Shown here: in pieces, positions 7,725-15,854 of the stretch
Position numbering within the stretch: position 1 is the first letter of the stretch
Layout: the number at the start of each line of letters is the position of its first letter
Origin: Litoribacter populi
Lineage (GTDB): Bacteria > Bacteroidota > Bacteroidia > Cytophagales > Cyclobacteriaceae
Direction of reading: 5' to 3'
Assembly: GCF_007483685.1 (NCBI RefSeq)
Contig: NZ_VMKN01000001.1
Span: forward strand, 1 to 64,000
Length of the DNA stretch: 64,000 nt
Notes under the pieces: generated by a model
What the model saw: only the letters and a program-made list of their open reading frames with translations
The model's database searches: none
What the model was told of the DNA's origin: nothing
Made by a program: the position numbers and the translations under genes

Positions 7725-8172
7725 TGCTAATATGGAAGTCAACAACTTGGTTTTCAAATGAATGTGCGCTTTTGGACGTATTGTTCGCAAACTGGTGTTT
7801 TATGCGCAAAAGGGAGGGAGAGGAAGAGTTTAATTGTTCAATGTTCAATGTTCAGAACACTGAACGGCGAAGCCTTGAACTTTTGAACGGAGAAGCCAAT
7901 AAACCTTAAACGGCGAAGCCTTGAACCCTGAACGGCGAAGCCTTTTTAAAATCCTATGGTTTCTTGGATTTACGCCAAATACTAACGAACCTATGGGACA
8001 CCCTAGGGAGACCTATTGGACATCTATTACACAGCTATGGGAAACATATGGAAGATGTATGACCGGGATATGGGAGACTTTGGGAGTACCATCCTCACAG
8101 ATCAAGCTGAACAGGTGCAAAAAATGGTTGGCATTTCCACCAACCATTTCCATAATAAGGTCCGGATAAGAA
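7725..8172. repeat. Gene-poor stretch with CGGCGAAGCC repeats
   Basis: Between 7820 and 7945 the unit TTGAAC or TGAAC followed by GGCGAAGCC or GGAGAAGCC occurs four times. From 7960 to 8160 there are three copies of TATGGGA followed by CAC/AAC/GAC and a stem-loop ATGGTTGG...CCAACCAT (about 8123-8148). A frame of 82 codons on the plus strand crosses this stretch but is composed of these repeats and is not called. Confidence 0.55.
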
Positions 8173-8367
8173 TCAATCCATGTATTCCATAATCAGGGGT
8201 ACAGGGATACGACTGAACTGGGAAAACTCATCAACCGTAACATACTCTTCCTTTGATTTTTGAAAAAAATCACGGGCTTTTCTCAGGACTAATTGGCCAT
8301 AACGGACACTTTTCCCAGTAATCCGGGATACATCCTTTGCGTAAACAACGCAGCGTTTGATCATCAT
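8173..8367 (-). CDS. Small helical DNA-binding-like hypothetical protein
   Basis: The 64-residue product contains V-S-R-I-T-G-K-S-x-R-Y-G-Q, a basic helix, and then F-V-T-V-D-E-F-type sequence (EEYVTVDEFSQFSRIP), a layout seen in short Bacteroidota proteins with a winged or Arc-like fold. It has no cysteine cluster or membrane segment. It is isolated between a repeat stretch and the Crp-type regulator, on the same strand as the DUF5675 module. It could regulate that module, but that is only positional inference. Confidence 0.5.
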   Translation of the reverse strand: MMIKRCVVYAKDVSRITGKSVRYGQLVLRKARDFFQKSKEEYVTVDEFSQFSRIPVPLIMEYMD

Positions 8368-8637
8368 AATTTTAAGGGATTAAAATTGAACATGAAAAAT
8401 GAATTTTTAAACCTGTCAAAAAATCCGACAGTACCTTCTTCCTGGCCTTTAGAGACAACCAGCCATTGAGCAGCTTCCAGACAAATCTGGCATCCGACCG
8501 CCTCAAAGTAAAATGAGTTCGGGATTGGCATTCAACTAAATAAACTGAAATCATGGAATAAAAATTGAAAGTGAAAAATTATTTCAATGTGTAGAAAAAT
8601 AACCTGTTGGTTTGACGTGTTGGGGAACACCGACTCC

Positions 8638-9252
8638 TTATTTAGGATCATCCTCCTTTCCTTTATGCCCCTTGTCATTTCGGACCCGGCTAAAATGCTC
8701 AGGAGATATATTAAAACATTGTGCAACATCCTTTACCGGAGCAACTTGATAGAGACTTCCCTTTTGTTCTTCCACCCAATCTGTTATTTCTTTGGTTGGC
8801 TTTCTTAAAAACTGGATTCGAAACGATAAATTCACTACCTCGATTTTAAAAAAGGCAGTGGACAATTCGCTAAACTCAGGTACTTCCTCCCTAATTACAT
8901 TCCGCATATCCCGGTTAAACTCTACTACTTTGCATGGGGTGTACGTCACTAGATAGGCAGTTGTCGGCTGTTTAAGTATATAGGATATCATGTCACTTGC
9001 TATCTGATCAGCCATAAAAATATTTCCACAGTACACTTTTTTGTCGTCTTTGTGAAATAATCCTACCTGGCCTTCTACCAAGAAGCGTATTACTTTCTCT
9101 TCTTTACCGGATGCTTTTAAAGTATGCCTGGCTGGATAGGATTTTACCTGAAAATAAGAGCTCATGTTTTGTAGCTGCTCTCTGGTAACTTGGCAGTAGG
9201 GATCAGTTACTTTTTTGATCCTGTCCAAAATTTTGTCATCAATCTGTTTCAT
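8638..9252 (-). CDS. Crp/Fnr family transcriptional regulator
   Basis: The 204-residue protein has a cyclic-nucleotide-binding-type beta roll (about residues 25-120), a long dimer helix (about 125-145) and a C-terminal helix-turn-helix (about 170-192). The recognition helix carries E185-x-x-S188-R189, the same E-x2-S-R set by which FNR reads TTGAT. There is no N-terminal iron-sulfur cysteine cluster, so it is not an oxygen sensor of the classical FNR kind. It is transcribed away from the MauE gene. The 720-bp gap between them holds three TTGATnnnnATCAA-like palindromes, which I infer to be its own binding sites. Confidence 0.85.
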   Translation of the reverse strand: MKQIDDKILDRIKKVTDPYCQVTREQLQNMSSYFQVKSYPARHTLKASGKEEKVIRFLVEGQVGLFHKDDKKVYCGNIFMADQIASDMISYILKQPTTAYLVTYTPCKVVEFNRDMRNVIREEVPEFSELSTAFFKIEVVNLSFRIQFLRKPTKEITDWVEEQKGSLYQVAPVKDVAQCFNISPEHFSRVRNDKGHKGKEDDPK

Positions 9253-9455
9253 AAGGTAGGTCGAACTATTTAAGATGTTTCACTGGATTCTGGTTGAAAA
9301 TAAAAAATTAAAAAGTACAGATCCAGACTTCATCTTTAAGAATCAGACATGGTAAATTTTAACAAAAAATTAATATTTACATAATAGTTACCCCAAAACT
9401 TTATAATACACCATGGGTAATCGGAAAAATTACGTAAATTAACTAATCGTTTTTA

Positions 9456-9469
9456 ATGATAAATATCAA
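9456..9469. promoter_or_regulatory. FNR-box-like site 1
   Basis: ATGATAAATATCAA, one mismatch from the perfect palindrome TTGAT-N4-ATCAA; the central AAAT is the same as in the other two sites. Confidence 0.6.
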
Positions 9470-9651
9470 TAACTTTTTTTAGGTATGGTATTAAAGGCTT
9501 GAGTTTTCCCCTTGAAATGGTAAAAAATGATATCTGAAAGCGGTGTTCAATTTATAGGCCAATTTCTCTCCTAAATAGAGATAGAAAAATAAATTGCAGC
9601 TTCATAACATTTTTTTAGAGCCAATAAAAGGTAAAAAGCAATGGTTAGGAC

Positions 9652-9665
9652 TTGATAAATATCAA
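9652..9665. promoter_or_regulatory. FNR-box-like site 2, perfect
   Basis: TTGATAAATATCAA matches TTGAT-N4-ATCAA exactly. It lies midway between the divergent genes and fits the E-x2-S-R recognition helix of the adjacent regulator. Confidence 0.7.
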
Positions 9666-9749
9666 TTCAAATTCCTCAAACTAACTAATGAAAGTAAATT
9701 CTGTAAGCAATGAATGACAAATATTAAGTCATGTATTACAAAAAATTTA

Positions 9750-9763
9750 ATGATAAATATCAA
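9750..9763. promoter_or_regulatory. FNR-box-like site 3
   Basis: ATGATAAATATCAA, identical to site 1. It is about 76 bp upstream of the promoter-like TACTTTTG for the MauE gene. Confidence 0.6.
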
Positions 9764-9825
9764 GCAGATTTTCTACTAAATTTTTTACGTTTTATTTTTA
9801 CCTAACATTCAGTCGCTTACACTTT

Positions 9826-9833
9826 TACTTTTG
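9826..9833 (+). promoter_or_regulatory. Promoter -7 element for the MauE gene
   Basis: TACTTTTG matches the Bacteroidota -7 consensus TAnnTTTG. Transcription from here would give a leader of about 130 nt containing the hairpin at 9922-9953. No clear -33 element was identified. Confidence 0.4.
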
Positions 9834-9921
9834 TCGGACCATCCTTTTCCAGGTCCATGGAACTGCATCCAGGCAGGTTTTACAACTAGATTTCAAGGCT
9901 ATAAAGTTGCCATCACCTCCT

Positions 9922-9953
9922 CTCCGTGCGGAGCCATAGGCTCCTGCACGGAG
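9922..9953 (+). promoter_or_regulatory. Leader hairpin upstream of the MauE gene
   Basis: CTCCGTGC-GGAGCC (9922-9935) pairs with GGCTCC-T-GCACGGAG (9939-9953), a 14-bp stem with one bulged base and a 3-nt loop, 20 bp before the start codon. No T-tract follows directly, so it is more likely a leader structure than a terminator. Confidence 0.5.
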
Positions 9954-9972
9954 AATTAAAACCTGCAAGCAT

Positions 9973-10419
9973 ATGAAAACACATAGGATCGTATCTGACA
10001 TAGCTTCTCTCCTTCTAGCCATGTTATTTGCTTACACGGCATTCACCAAGTGGGTCGACTGGCAAGGAACCAAGAGTGCCCTATACAACCAGGTGTTTCC
10101 TATCTGGATGGCAGAAGGAATTCTTTATGGCTTGCCCATTATAGAGCTGGCTGTAGCTGCTATGCTTCTGGTCAATAAGTGGAGAAGATGGGGCCTCTGG
10201 TGCAGCGCCATGTTGATGTGGTTATTCATCGGCTACGTTGCCCTCGTCATGACAGGCATCTTCGGCAGAATTCCATGCAGCTGCGGAGGCGTAATCGGGA
10301 GTTTGGGATGGGGAGAGCATTTGGCAGTTAATATTGGATTTCTAATGATAGCAATAATTGGTCTCCATTATCATAAGAAAATTGACAATGTTGAATTAGA
10401 CCTGCCATCCGGGAGGTAA
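9973..10419 (+). CDS. MauE/DoxX family redox-associated membrane protein
   Basis: The 148-residue protein has four membrane helices (about 10-28, 45-68, 73-95 and 115-131), as in MauE/DoxX-type proteins. The P-C-S-C-G-G motif (Cys102 and Cys104) sits in the loop before the last helix, with a further Cys77. MauE assists disulfide formation in methylamine dehydrogenase maturation, and relatives act with thioredoxin-like partners. Here the neighbours are a small exported protein with two cysteines (10798) and a TlpA-type thioredoxin (15855), so a thiol-redox role at the inner membrane is likely. The gene is preceded by FNR-box-like palindromes. Confidence 0.8.
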   Translation: MKTHRIVSDIASLLLAMLFAYTAFTKWVDWQGTKSALYNQVFPIWMAEGILYGLPIIELAVAAMLLVNKWRRWGLWCSAMLMWLFIGYVALVMTGIFGRIPCSCGGVIGSLGWGEHLAVNIGFLMIAIIGLHYHKKIDNVELDLPSGR

Positions 10420-10797
10420 TCCAGCAAAGAAGCCAGGAATGGGGAAGTAATAGATCGGTTCTCGCAGCGAACGCAGGAATAAAAACGCAACGGGCGTTAC
10501 GTGTTCCTGTACAAAGAAGTCTGAAGGACTTCAACTATCAGTAACCCCGGGTGCAACCCGGGGAAATAACGACAGAATAACCAACAACCCTGAAAGGGTT
10601 GAACTTTATACGTAATCTTATTTAAAGCCTATGAGTCCATAACAAAAAACTCCGCCCCTAACGCTGCCGGGCAGCTACCGGGCACCCGCAGGGGGCAGAA
10701 AAAAAATCCGGCCGCCCCTCTCGAAAGATTCCTCCTCCCCTGCACGGGAGGAAGATCGAAGCGACCGGAAATTGTAAATAACTATAACAACAAATTT
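10420..10797. repeat. Gap with CCCGGG palindromic repeat and stem-loop
   Basis: There is no gene. CCCCGGGT (10545-10552) pairs with ACCCGGGG (10556-10563), followed by AACCCTGAAAGGGTT (10586-10600); the unit resembles that at 4640-4725. At about 10707-10770 there is a longer imperfect stem-loop around CCTCCTCCC...GGGAGG, 30 bp before the DUF6520 start, possibly a leader structure. Confidence 0.6.
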
Positions 10798-11085
10798 ATG
10801 AAACTTTCAGTAAAACACCTCCTACGCGGAGGTGTATTTGCCCTAGCGGCAACATTCGCTTTTGCTTTTACGCAACCAAAAAATGAATTCAATGAATTAT
10901 GGGGCTTCCAAGGAGATGACGCCTATAATGTAACTGGTGTAACAATGGGCCCTGGTCCAAACCAGTATCAGTGCAATCAAGCCTCCGGAACTTGTTTGTA
11001 CGAGGATAGGGAGCAGACGATCCCTGTTTCTGGAGCTGAAGGGGTGTTTATTCCCGGTTCGGCTTTAGAACCAGAACATGATTAA
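10798..11085 (+). CDS. DUF6520-like small exported protein
   Basis: The 95-residue product has a basic N-terminus, a hydrophobic helix and a small-residue stretch typical of a Sec signal (cleavage around residues 24-26). The remaining 70 residues are acidic, with only two cysteines, Cys59 and Cys66, in C-x6-C spacing, as in the Bacteroidota DUF6520 family. A single intramolecular disulfide is likely, which fits the MauE-type protein encoded just upstream and the TlpA-like protein nearby. Function is unknown; it could be a secreted factor or a client of the redox system. A 22-bp perfect terminator stem begins at its stop codon. Confidence 0.7.
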   Translation: MKLSVKHLLRGGVFALAATFAFAFTQPKNEFNELWGFQGDDAYNVTGVTMGPGPNQYQCNQASGTCLYEDREQTIPVSGAEGVFIPGSALEPEHD

Positions 11086-11131
11086 TTGTATAAAAGCAGT
11101 TGGCTATTAAGCCAACTGCTTTTATACAATT
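11084..11131. terminator. Bidirectional terminator with 22-bp perfect stem
   Basis: Positions 11084-11105 and 11110-11131 are exact reverse complements (22 bp) with a 4-nt loop ATTA. The stem contains A-rich and T-rich ends, so it can stop transcription of the DUF6520 gene (plus) and of susD (minus), which converge here. Confidence 0.85.
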
Positions 11132-12503
11132 AAAGATTCTCATTTAACTGTTGTTCCGATTGAGGAATTTCCACTTTGAAATTATCGGGGAATATTTCAA
11201 AATTTAAAACTTCACCCCCAACCTCTCTGACCAACTGTCCTTCAAGCAAACCCTCATAACTTAGCCTTCGCAGGTCAGCCCATCTTAGATAACCTCTGAA
11301 TACCAGTTCTTTTCTCCTTTCCTTCAAAATAACTGAAAGAACATCAATATTCCCGACTTCATAAGCGGAAAAGGTACCGGGAACATATCTGGTAACCAAC
11401 AGATCATTCAAAGTTTGAATAGCCTCTTCCTCTTCCCCCATTCGGGCAAGAGACTCAGCTTTTATCAGGTAAAGCTCATCGGTGGCCAACCCCGAAAAAA
11501 ATTGAAAAGTCCCGGTATAACTTCCCCTAAAAAGGGCTTTTGCAGGTCCTTCCTCAAAAAAGAAATAATTTTTTCTCAAATCACCTTCCTCATAGCTATT
11601 GTAGAGCGTGGAATCCACAAAGGAAAAAGTTGAGGAGGTATAAGATTGTGCCCCCATCTGGCTATGGAATACCACTTCTTCATTGAATTGGGGAATAGGA
11701 TAAAGCCACTGCTCCAAAGGCAAATTATTGAATGCCGGCAAGGAGGAATAACTAAGCAAATTACCTTTTAAGGATAAAGACTGCTCAGCATAATCTAAAG
11801 CCGCCTCAAAATCTCCTAATATAAGGTAAACTCTAGCCAACAACCCATATGCAGCTGCTTTTGTTGGCTGGGTAGGGTAAGGCTGGGTAGGCGGTAACAA
11901 TTCGGCTGCCGCTTTCAAATCACTCACAATTCTCTGGTAAGTATTTCCAATTGAACCTCTACCTACTTTTTCATTAACATTACTGGTTAATTTTATGGGA
12001 ATACCTGGCTTTTGGAAATCAGCTGGACTATTTAAAGGCCCGGCAAAAAATTGGCTTAACTCCAAGAAAGCATTAGCCCTAAAAAATAATGCCGCCCCTT
12101 TAACCTTACCCAATTCTCCATCCATTGAAAGCGAGGAAGCGGTTAATTTAGCTTGGTTTTCTAAAATTACATTGCAATAAAATATGCAAGTATAAGGGAA
12201 ACTCCAGCTCGCAAGTTGGCCACGGACGTCTGACAAATCTTTCTTCCTGAGGTAAGCATCTCTTTCCCAATCCTGATGATATCCCAGCCAACCTTCTTCA
12301 GTGGTAAACATATCGTCGCCCATAACTATTCCAAGGGATATTCCATTGTTCATGTAAGAGGAGTTTTCCAACAGTGCCTGTAAATCCTCAATGGTATTGG
12401 GGACGACAATGCTTTTAGAAGGTCTTTCATCCAGGAATTCCCCGCATCCCATCAGTACACCGGCGGACAAGATAGTTAATATAAAATATATATGTTTTTT
12501 CAT
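11130..12503 (-). CDS. RagB/SusD family outer-membrane nutrient-uptake lipoprotein
   Basis: The 457-residue protein has a lipoprotein signal with lipobox L-M-G-C (Cys20), then E-F-L-D-E-R-P-S typical of SusD mature N-termini. TPR-like helices follow (for example PTKAAAYGLLARVYLILGDF, about 210-230), and the C-terminal region has R-R-K-E-L-V-F-R-G-x-R-W-A-D-L-R-R. SusD proteins form a lid over their SusC channel and capture the substrate at the cell surface. It lies downstream of the matching susC gene (15837-12662) and the TlpA gene on the same strand. Length is on the short side for the family, but both ends look complete. Confidence 0.9.
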   Translation of the reverse strand: MKKHIYFILTILSAGVLMGCGEFLDERPSKSIVVPNTIEDLQALLENSSYMNNGISLGIVMGDDMFTTEEGWLGYHQDWERDAYLRKKDLSDVRGQLASWSFPYTCIFYCNVILENQAKLTASSLSMDGELGKVKGAALFFRANAFLELSQFFAGPLNSPADFQKPGIPIKLTSNVNEKVGRGSIGNTYQRIVSDLKAAAELLPPTQPYPTQPTKAAAYGLLARVYLILGDFEAALDYAEQSLSLKGNLLSYSSLPAFNNLPLEQWLYPIPQFNEEVVFHSQMGAQSYTSSTFSFVDSTLYNSYEEGDLRKNYFFFEEGPAKALFRGSYTGTFQFFSGLATDELYLIKAESLARMGEEEEAIQTLNDLLVTRYVPGTFSAYEVGNIDVLSVILKERRKELVFRGYLRWADLRRLSYEGLLEGQLVREVGGEVLNFEIFPDNFKVEIPQSEQQLNENL

Positions 12504-12661
12504 GATAGTAGATATAAATCGTTAAGAGTTAACGGTTAACGGTTACCTCTTAACAGTTGAATATTTCGTTGAACTGTTAACTGTGAACCTAAATAATGCC
12601 CCGCCCGCCGGAACCGTACAACTAAACCTTATGAAGAAAGCGGCGGAACGGGACATGTTTA
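12504..12661. other. susC-susD intergenic gap
   Basis: The gap contains overlapping GTTAACGGTTAACGGTTA-like direct repeats and GAACTGTTAAC (12521-12585), then a G+C-rich GCCCGCCGGAACC segment. Nothing else is seen. Confidence 0.4.
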
Positions 12662-15600
12662 TTAGAAATCGAATCTAGCTCCTACCGCTATGCTTCTTGG
12701 TGGGCGGACGGTTCTAAAATCCGGGTCCAAAGGGTCATTGCTAGCTTGCCAAAGTATTCCAATGTTGTTTAGGTATGAATAAACTTCAATATTTCTGAAA
12801 GGAAGGCGGGGAATACTTCGCTGGCTGATACTATAGCTAAATCTAATATCCTGTAGCCTAACATGATCCCCCTTTTCAACTAATGCCGCCGAATACCTGT
12901 AAAAATTATTTCTATCCGCATTGGAATTCAACGGCATAGACGGCACATTGGTCAATAATTCATCCCCTGGATTTTCCCATCTCAGATGGTAATCACTATG
13001 GGTAACTCTTCCATTGAGCAGATCAAAATAATTTGCGGATTCACGACGGAAATAATATCCCAACCTGTAACTGATGTTGAAAGAAAGTCCAAATCCATTC
13101 CAGTGGAAATTATTCCGTAAAGCACCGAATGAGGTGGGTCTTCCGGATCCGTGAAATACCAGATCATGGGGAGTAGCAGAATTAATAATTTGCCGGTAGT
13201 CTGAGCTAATCTCCCATTTAAATATCCTCTGGGGTCCCCTGTATCAGGATCCAATCCTGCCCAAGGATAACTGTAAACGGAAAACAAGGGGTTGCCTTGA
13301 AGAGGCACATTCAGGTTTGAGGAGACAAAATCTATAGTTGGTGCTTCTACATTGTAATCCGTTACTTTTTCGCTTATTTGGCTATGTAACAAATTGACAG
13401 TCCATCGGAGACCTCTATTCAGAACCGTGGATTGGAGATTTAAATCCAGACCTCTGGATTCGGTTGAGGCAAAATTTCCCCTAAATTGGATCACACCGGA
13501 AGAAGGGTGCATGGGTGAATCCCCTATCAAATCTGTTCCCTGTTTATGATAAACTTCAAAAGAACCGTGTAAGATTTCATCCATCATTTCAAAATCTAGC
13601 CCTAAATTAAGTATTCCAATTTTTTCCCACCGCAACTCGGGATTCGGCGGGTTCATGATTTGGGCTATTCTGATTCCTGGGATCAGGTGAAACAGGCCGG
13701 AAATAAAGTAATTTGCAGTAGTATGGGCACTAAGGGATTTATCCACATTACCATTATACCCAAAGGTAGTGCGGACTTTCAAATATGGGATAAGCCTTGA
13801 GCTGTAAAAAGGTTCCTGGTTTACAATCCAACCAAGCCCTGCAGACCATAAAGGGACCGCCCGCTGATTGGTTTCTACGCCGAAAATATTGGATGCGTCT
13901 CTTCTAATGCTACCTGACATAAGGTACCTATTATTGTAGGTATACCCGACATTGGCAAAAGAAGAATAAAACCTGTCAACCAACCCCTCATGGTTTACTC
14001 CTGTCGGGATATTGGCCAAAGCATTATTTGGCTGCACTCTATATCGGGTCAAATAATCCACTGGTTGGCTAAGCCCAAAATCATCATCATATCCGTAAAA
14101 CCTCACAGCATTCATTTCCAAACTAAGGTCTTTCAACTCCATCCCCCCCAAAGCGGTTAATTGATGTTTTTCTCCCCAGGTTTTCTGATAATTAATTTGG
14201 GCACGGACACTATGGCTTTGAGATGTTGAATTCCTAAGGTCGAGAATACCGCCAACAGGAATTGCCGGTGAAAGGCTTCCATCAGGTCCCACCTGCATAA
14301 AACGGTTGATCTGGTTCCGTGTATCGTATGTGGTTATTGGCTGATGATTTCTGTCTTCAATCTTGTTCTGCCAAAATTGATACATTACGTTGAACTTAAG
14401 GTTAGGATGTAATTGATAACCCAGTGAAGTATTTATTCTATAATCTGTTTGTGAGTTTTTCCGGTCCAATGCCCCGATTTCCTCTACAGGAAAATATCTC
14501 CAATCCAGATATCCTAAGGAAGAAGTACTTTCTATATAGCGTGTGCTATAATCATTTACGACAGGTATTGGGTTGCCGACTTCATCAACTACCCGCTCAT
14601 ATGGATATAAAGAGGGAACTGAAGTGGAAGTGTTCTGAGTACCATTCACTAAATAAAACCCTGTTGAAAACTCGAGTTTATCTTTTAAAAATCTCCAGTT
14701 GTTTTGGCCATTCAAGGTAAATCTTGAATTATCATTGCCCACAACTTCCCCTAAATTGGTATCATACCCTGCCGAATAGCTATAATTACTGTTTAATCCG
14801 CCTCCATTTACATTTAGAGAATATTGTCGATTGACAGCCTTTCTGTAAAAATAATCCATTAGATCCTGACGTGAATCCTGCTCCGCAAAGCGTGAAAGCC
14901 TCTGATTTTTTTCAGTTTCACTGATGAGCCCCTGGGAATGGGCAACCATAGTCTCCACACCCGGCGATAGAGGAGGTCTTGCCGCTTGATTAAGTCTACT
15001 GTTATAAAAGCCCCGGTCAAATAACATCTTTTCAACTTCCAAAAAATCTCCCATTCCCATCTGTGGTCTGTAAAAAAGATCTCTTTTTTCAATGACATTC
15101 ACATTCGCGTTTAGGCTTACCTGCATGGGCTTTTGAAAACTACCTGATTTAGTGGTGATGACAATAACACCATTCCCCGCCCTTGCACCCCAAATCGAGG
15201 CTGCCGCAGCATCCCTTAGCACAGTTATGCTTTCCACATCATTTGGGTTGATGTTTTCAAGAGGCCCATCATAGGGGAAATTATCAATAATTATCAAAGG
15301 GCTGGTTTCTGCAAACAGGGTGTTTCTACCCCGTATACTAATGGGATCTGAAGATGATCCTGAGCCCCTGTTGAAAATCAGCCCTGATGTGACGTCCTCT
15401 AGCCTGTCCATTATGTTGGTGCTGACCCGGCGGTTTACAAGGGCCTCGTCCACCTGGACAAAAGAACCCGTAGCCCTTTCTTTTGGCAATTTTTGATAAC
15501 CTGTCGACACCACTTCCACAGCAGACAGGGACATTTCAGACTCATCCAAATAATAAATGTCCCTATCGAAAGATGGTAGCCAATCGAATGTACTAGTGGA

Positions 15601-15837
15601 ATAGCCCAAATATGAAATTTCAAGCTCCAGTGCCTCTCCGTTTCCGGTCAATGAAAACATTCCCTGGGAATCCGTTACTGTCCTAATTTCAGTATCCTTA
15701 ATTTCCACTATAGCACCGATTAAGGGAAGTTCATCCTTGGAAGACAAAACCTTTCCTTCAATTTTTTGAGGTTTTGTTTGGGCCAACAGCCAAACTGGCA
15801 ATGCCCATAATAGGTAAATCAGTAATATTTTTTTCAT
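12662..15837 (-). pseudogene. SusC/RagA family TonB-linked outer membrane protein, frameshifted
   Basis: The first frame (15837-12982) has a signal peptide (about 1-19), a carboxypeptidase-regulatory-like beta domain (about 23-100), a plug domain with S-I-R-G-R-N-T-L and the SusC signature V-L-R-D-A-A-A-A-S-I-W-G-A-R-A-G-N-G-V. Barrel strands continue to G-Y-L-N-G-R-L-A-Q near 13206. Homology then continues in another frame (D-Y-R-Q-I-I-N-S-A-T-P-H-D-L-V-F-H-G) down to the C-terminal F-D-F at 12662. One missing base at about 13200-13206, within minus-strand CTCAGACTAC, explains this. Corrected length is about 1058 residues, normal for SusC. It may be a true null allele or a sequencing error. 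Confidence 0.85.
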
Positions 15838-15854
15838 GTCAATTGGTGGGTTTG

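Larger units (their letters stand above)
9253..9972. promoter_or_regulatory. 720-bp divergent regulatory region
   Basis: No gene is seen in this A+T-rich gap between the Crp/Fnr-type regulator and the MauE/DoxX gene. It holds three FNR-box-like palindromes (9456-9469, 9652-9665, 9750-9763), a promoter-like TACTTTTG (9826-9833), and a strong leader hairpin (9922-9953). Confidence 0.65.

Noticed and set aside
7921-8169. Plus-strand frame of 82 codons with W-T/E-x-Y-like periodicity
   Set aside because: It is built from CGGCGAAGCC and TATGGGA repeat units and crosses a stem-loop; no domain and no plausible start context.
8372-8554. Minus-strand frame of 60 codons between two genes
   Set aside because: Composition is not clearly protein-like and no family is recognised; left as non-coding.
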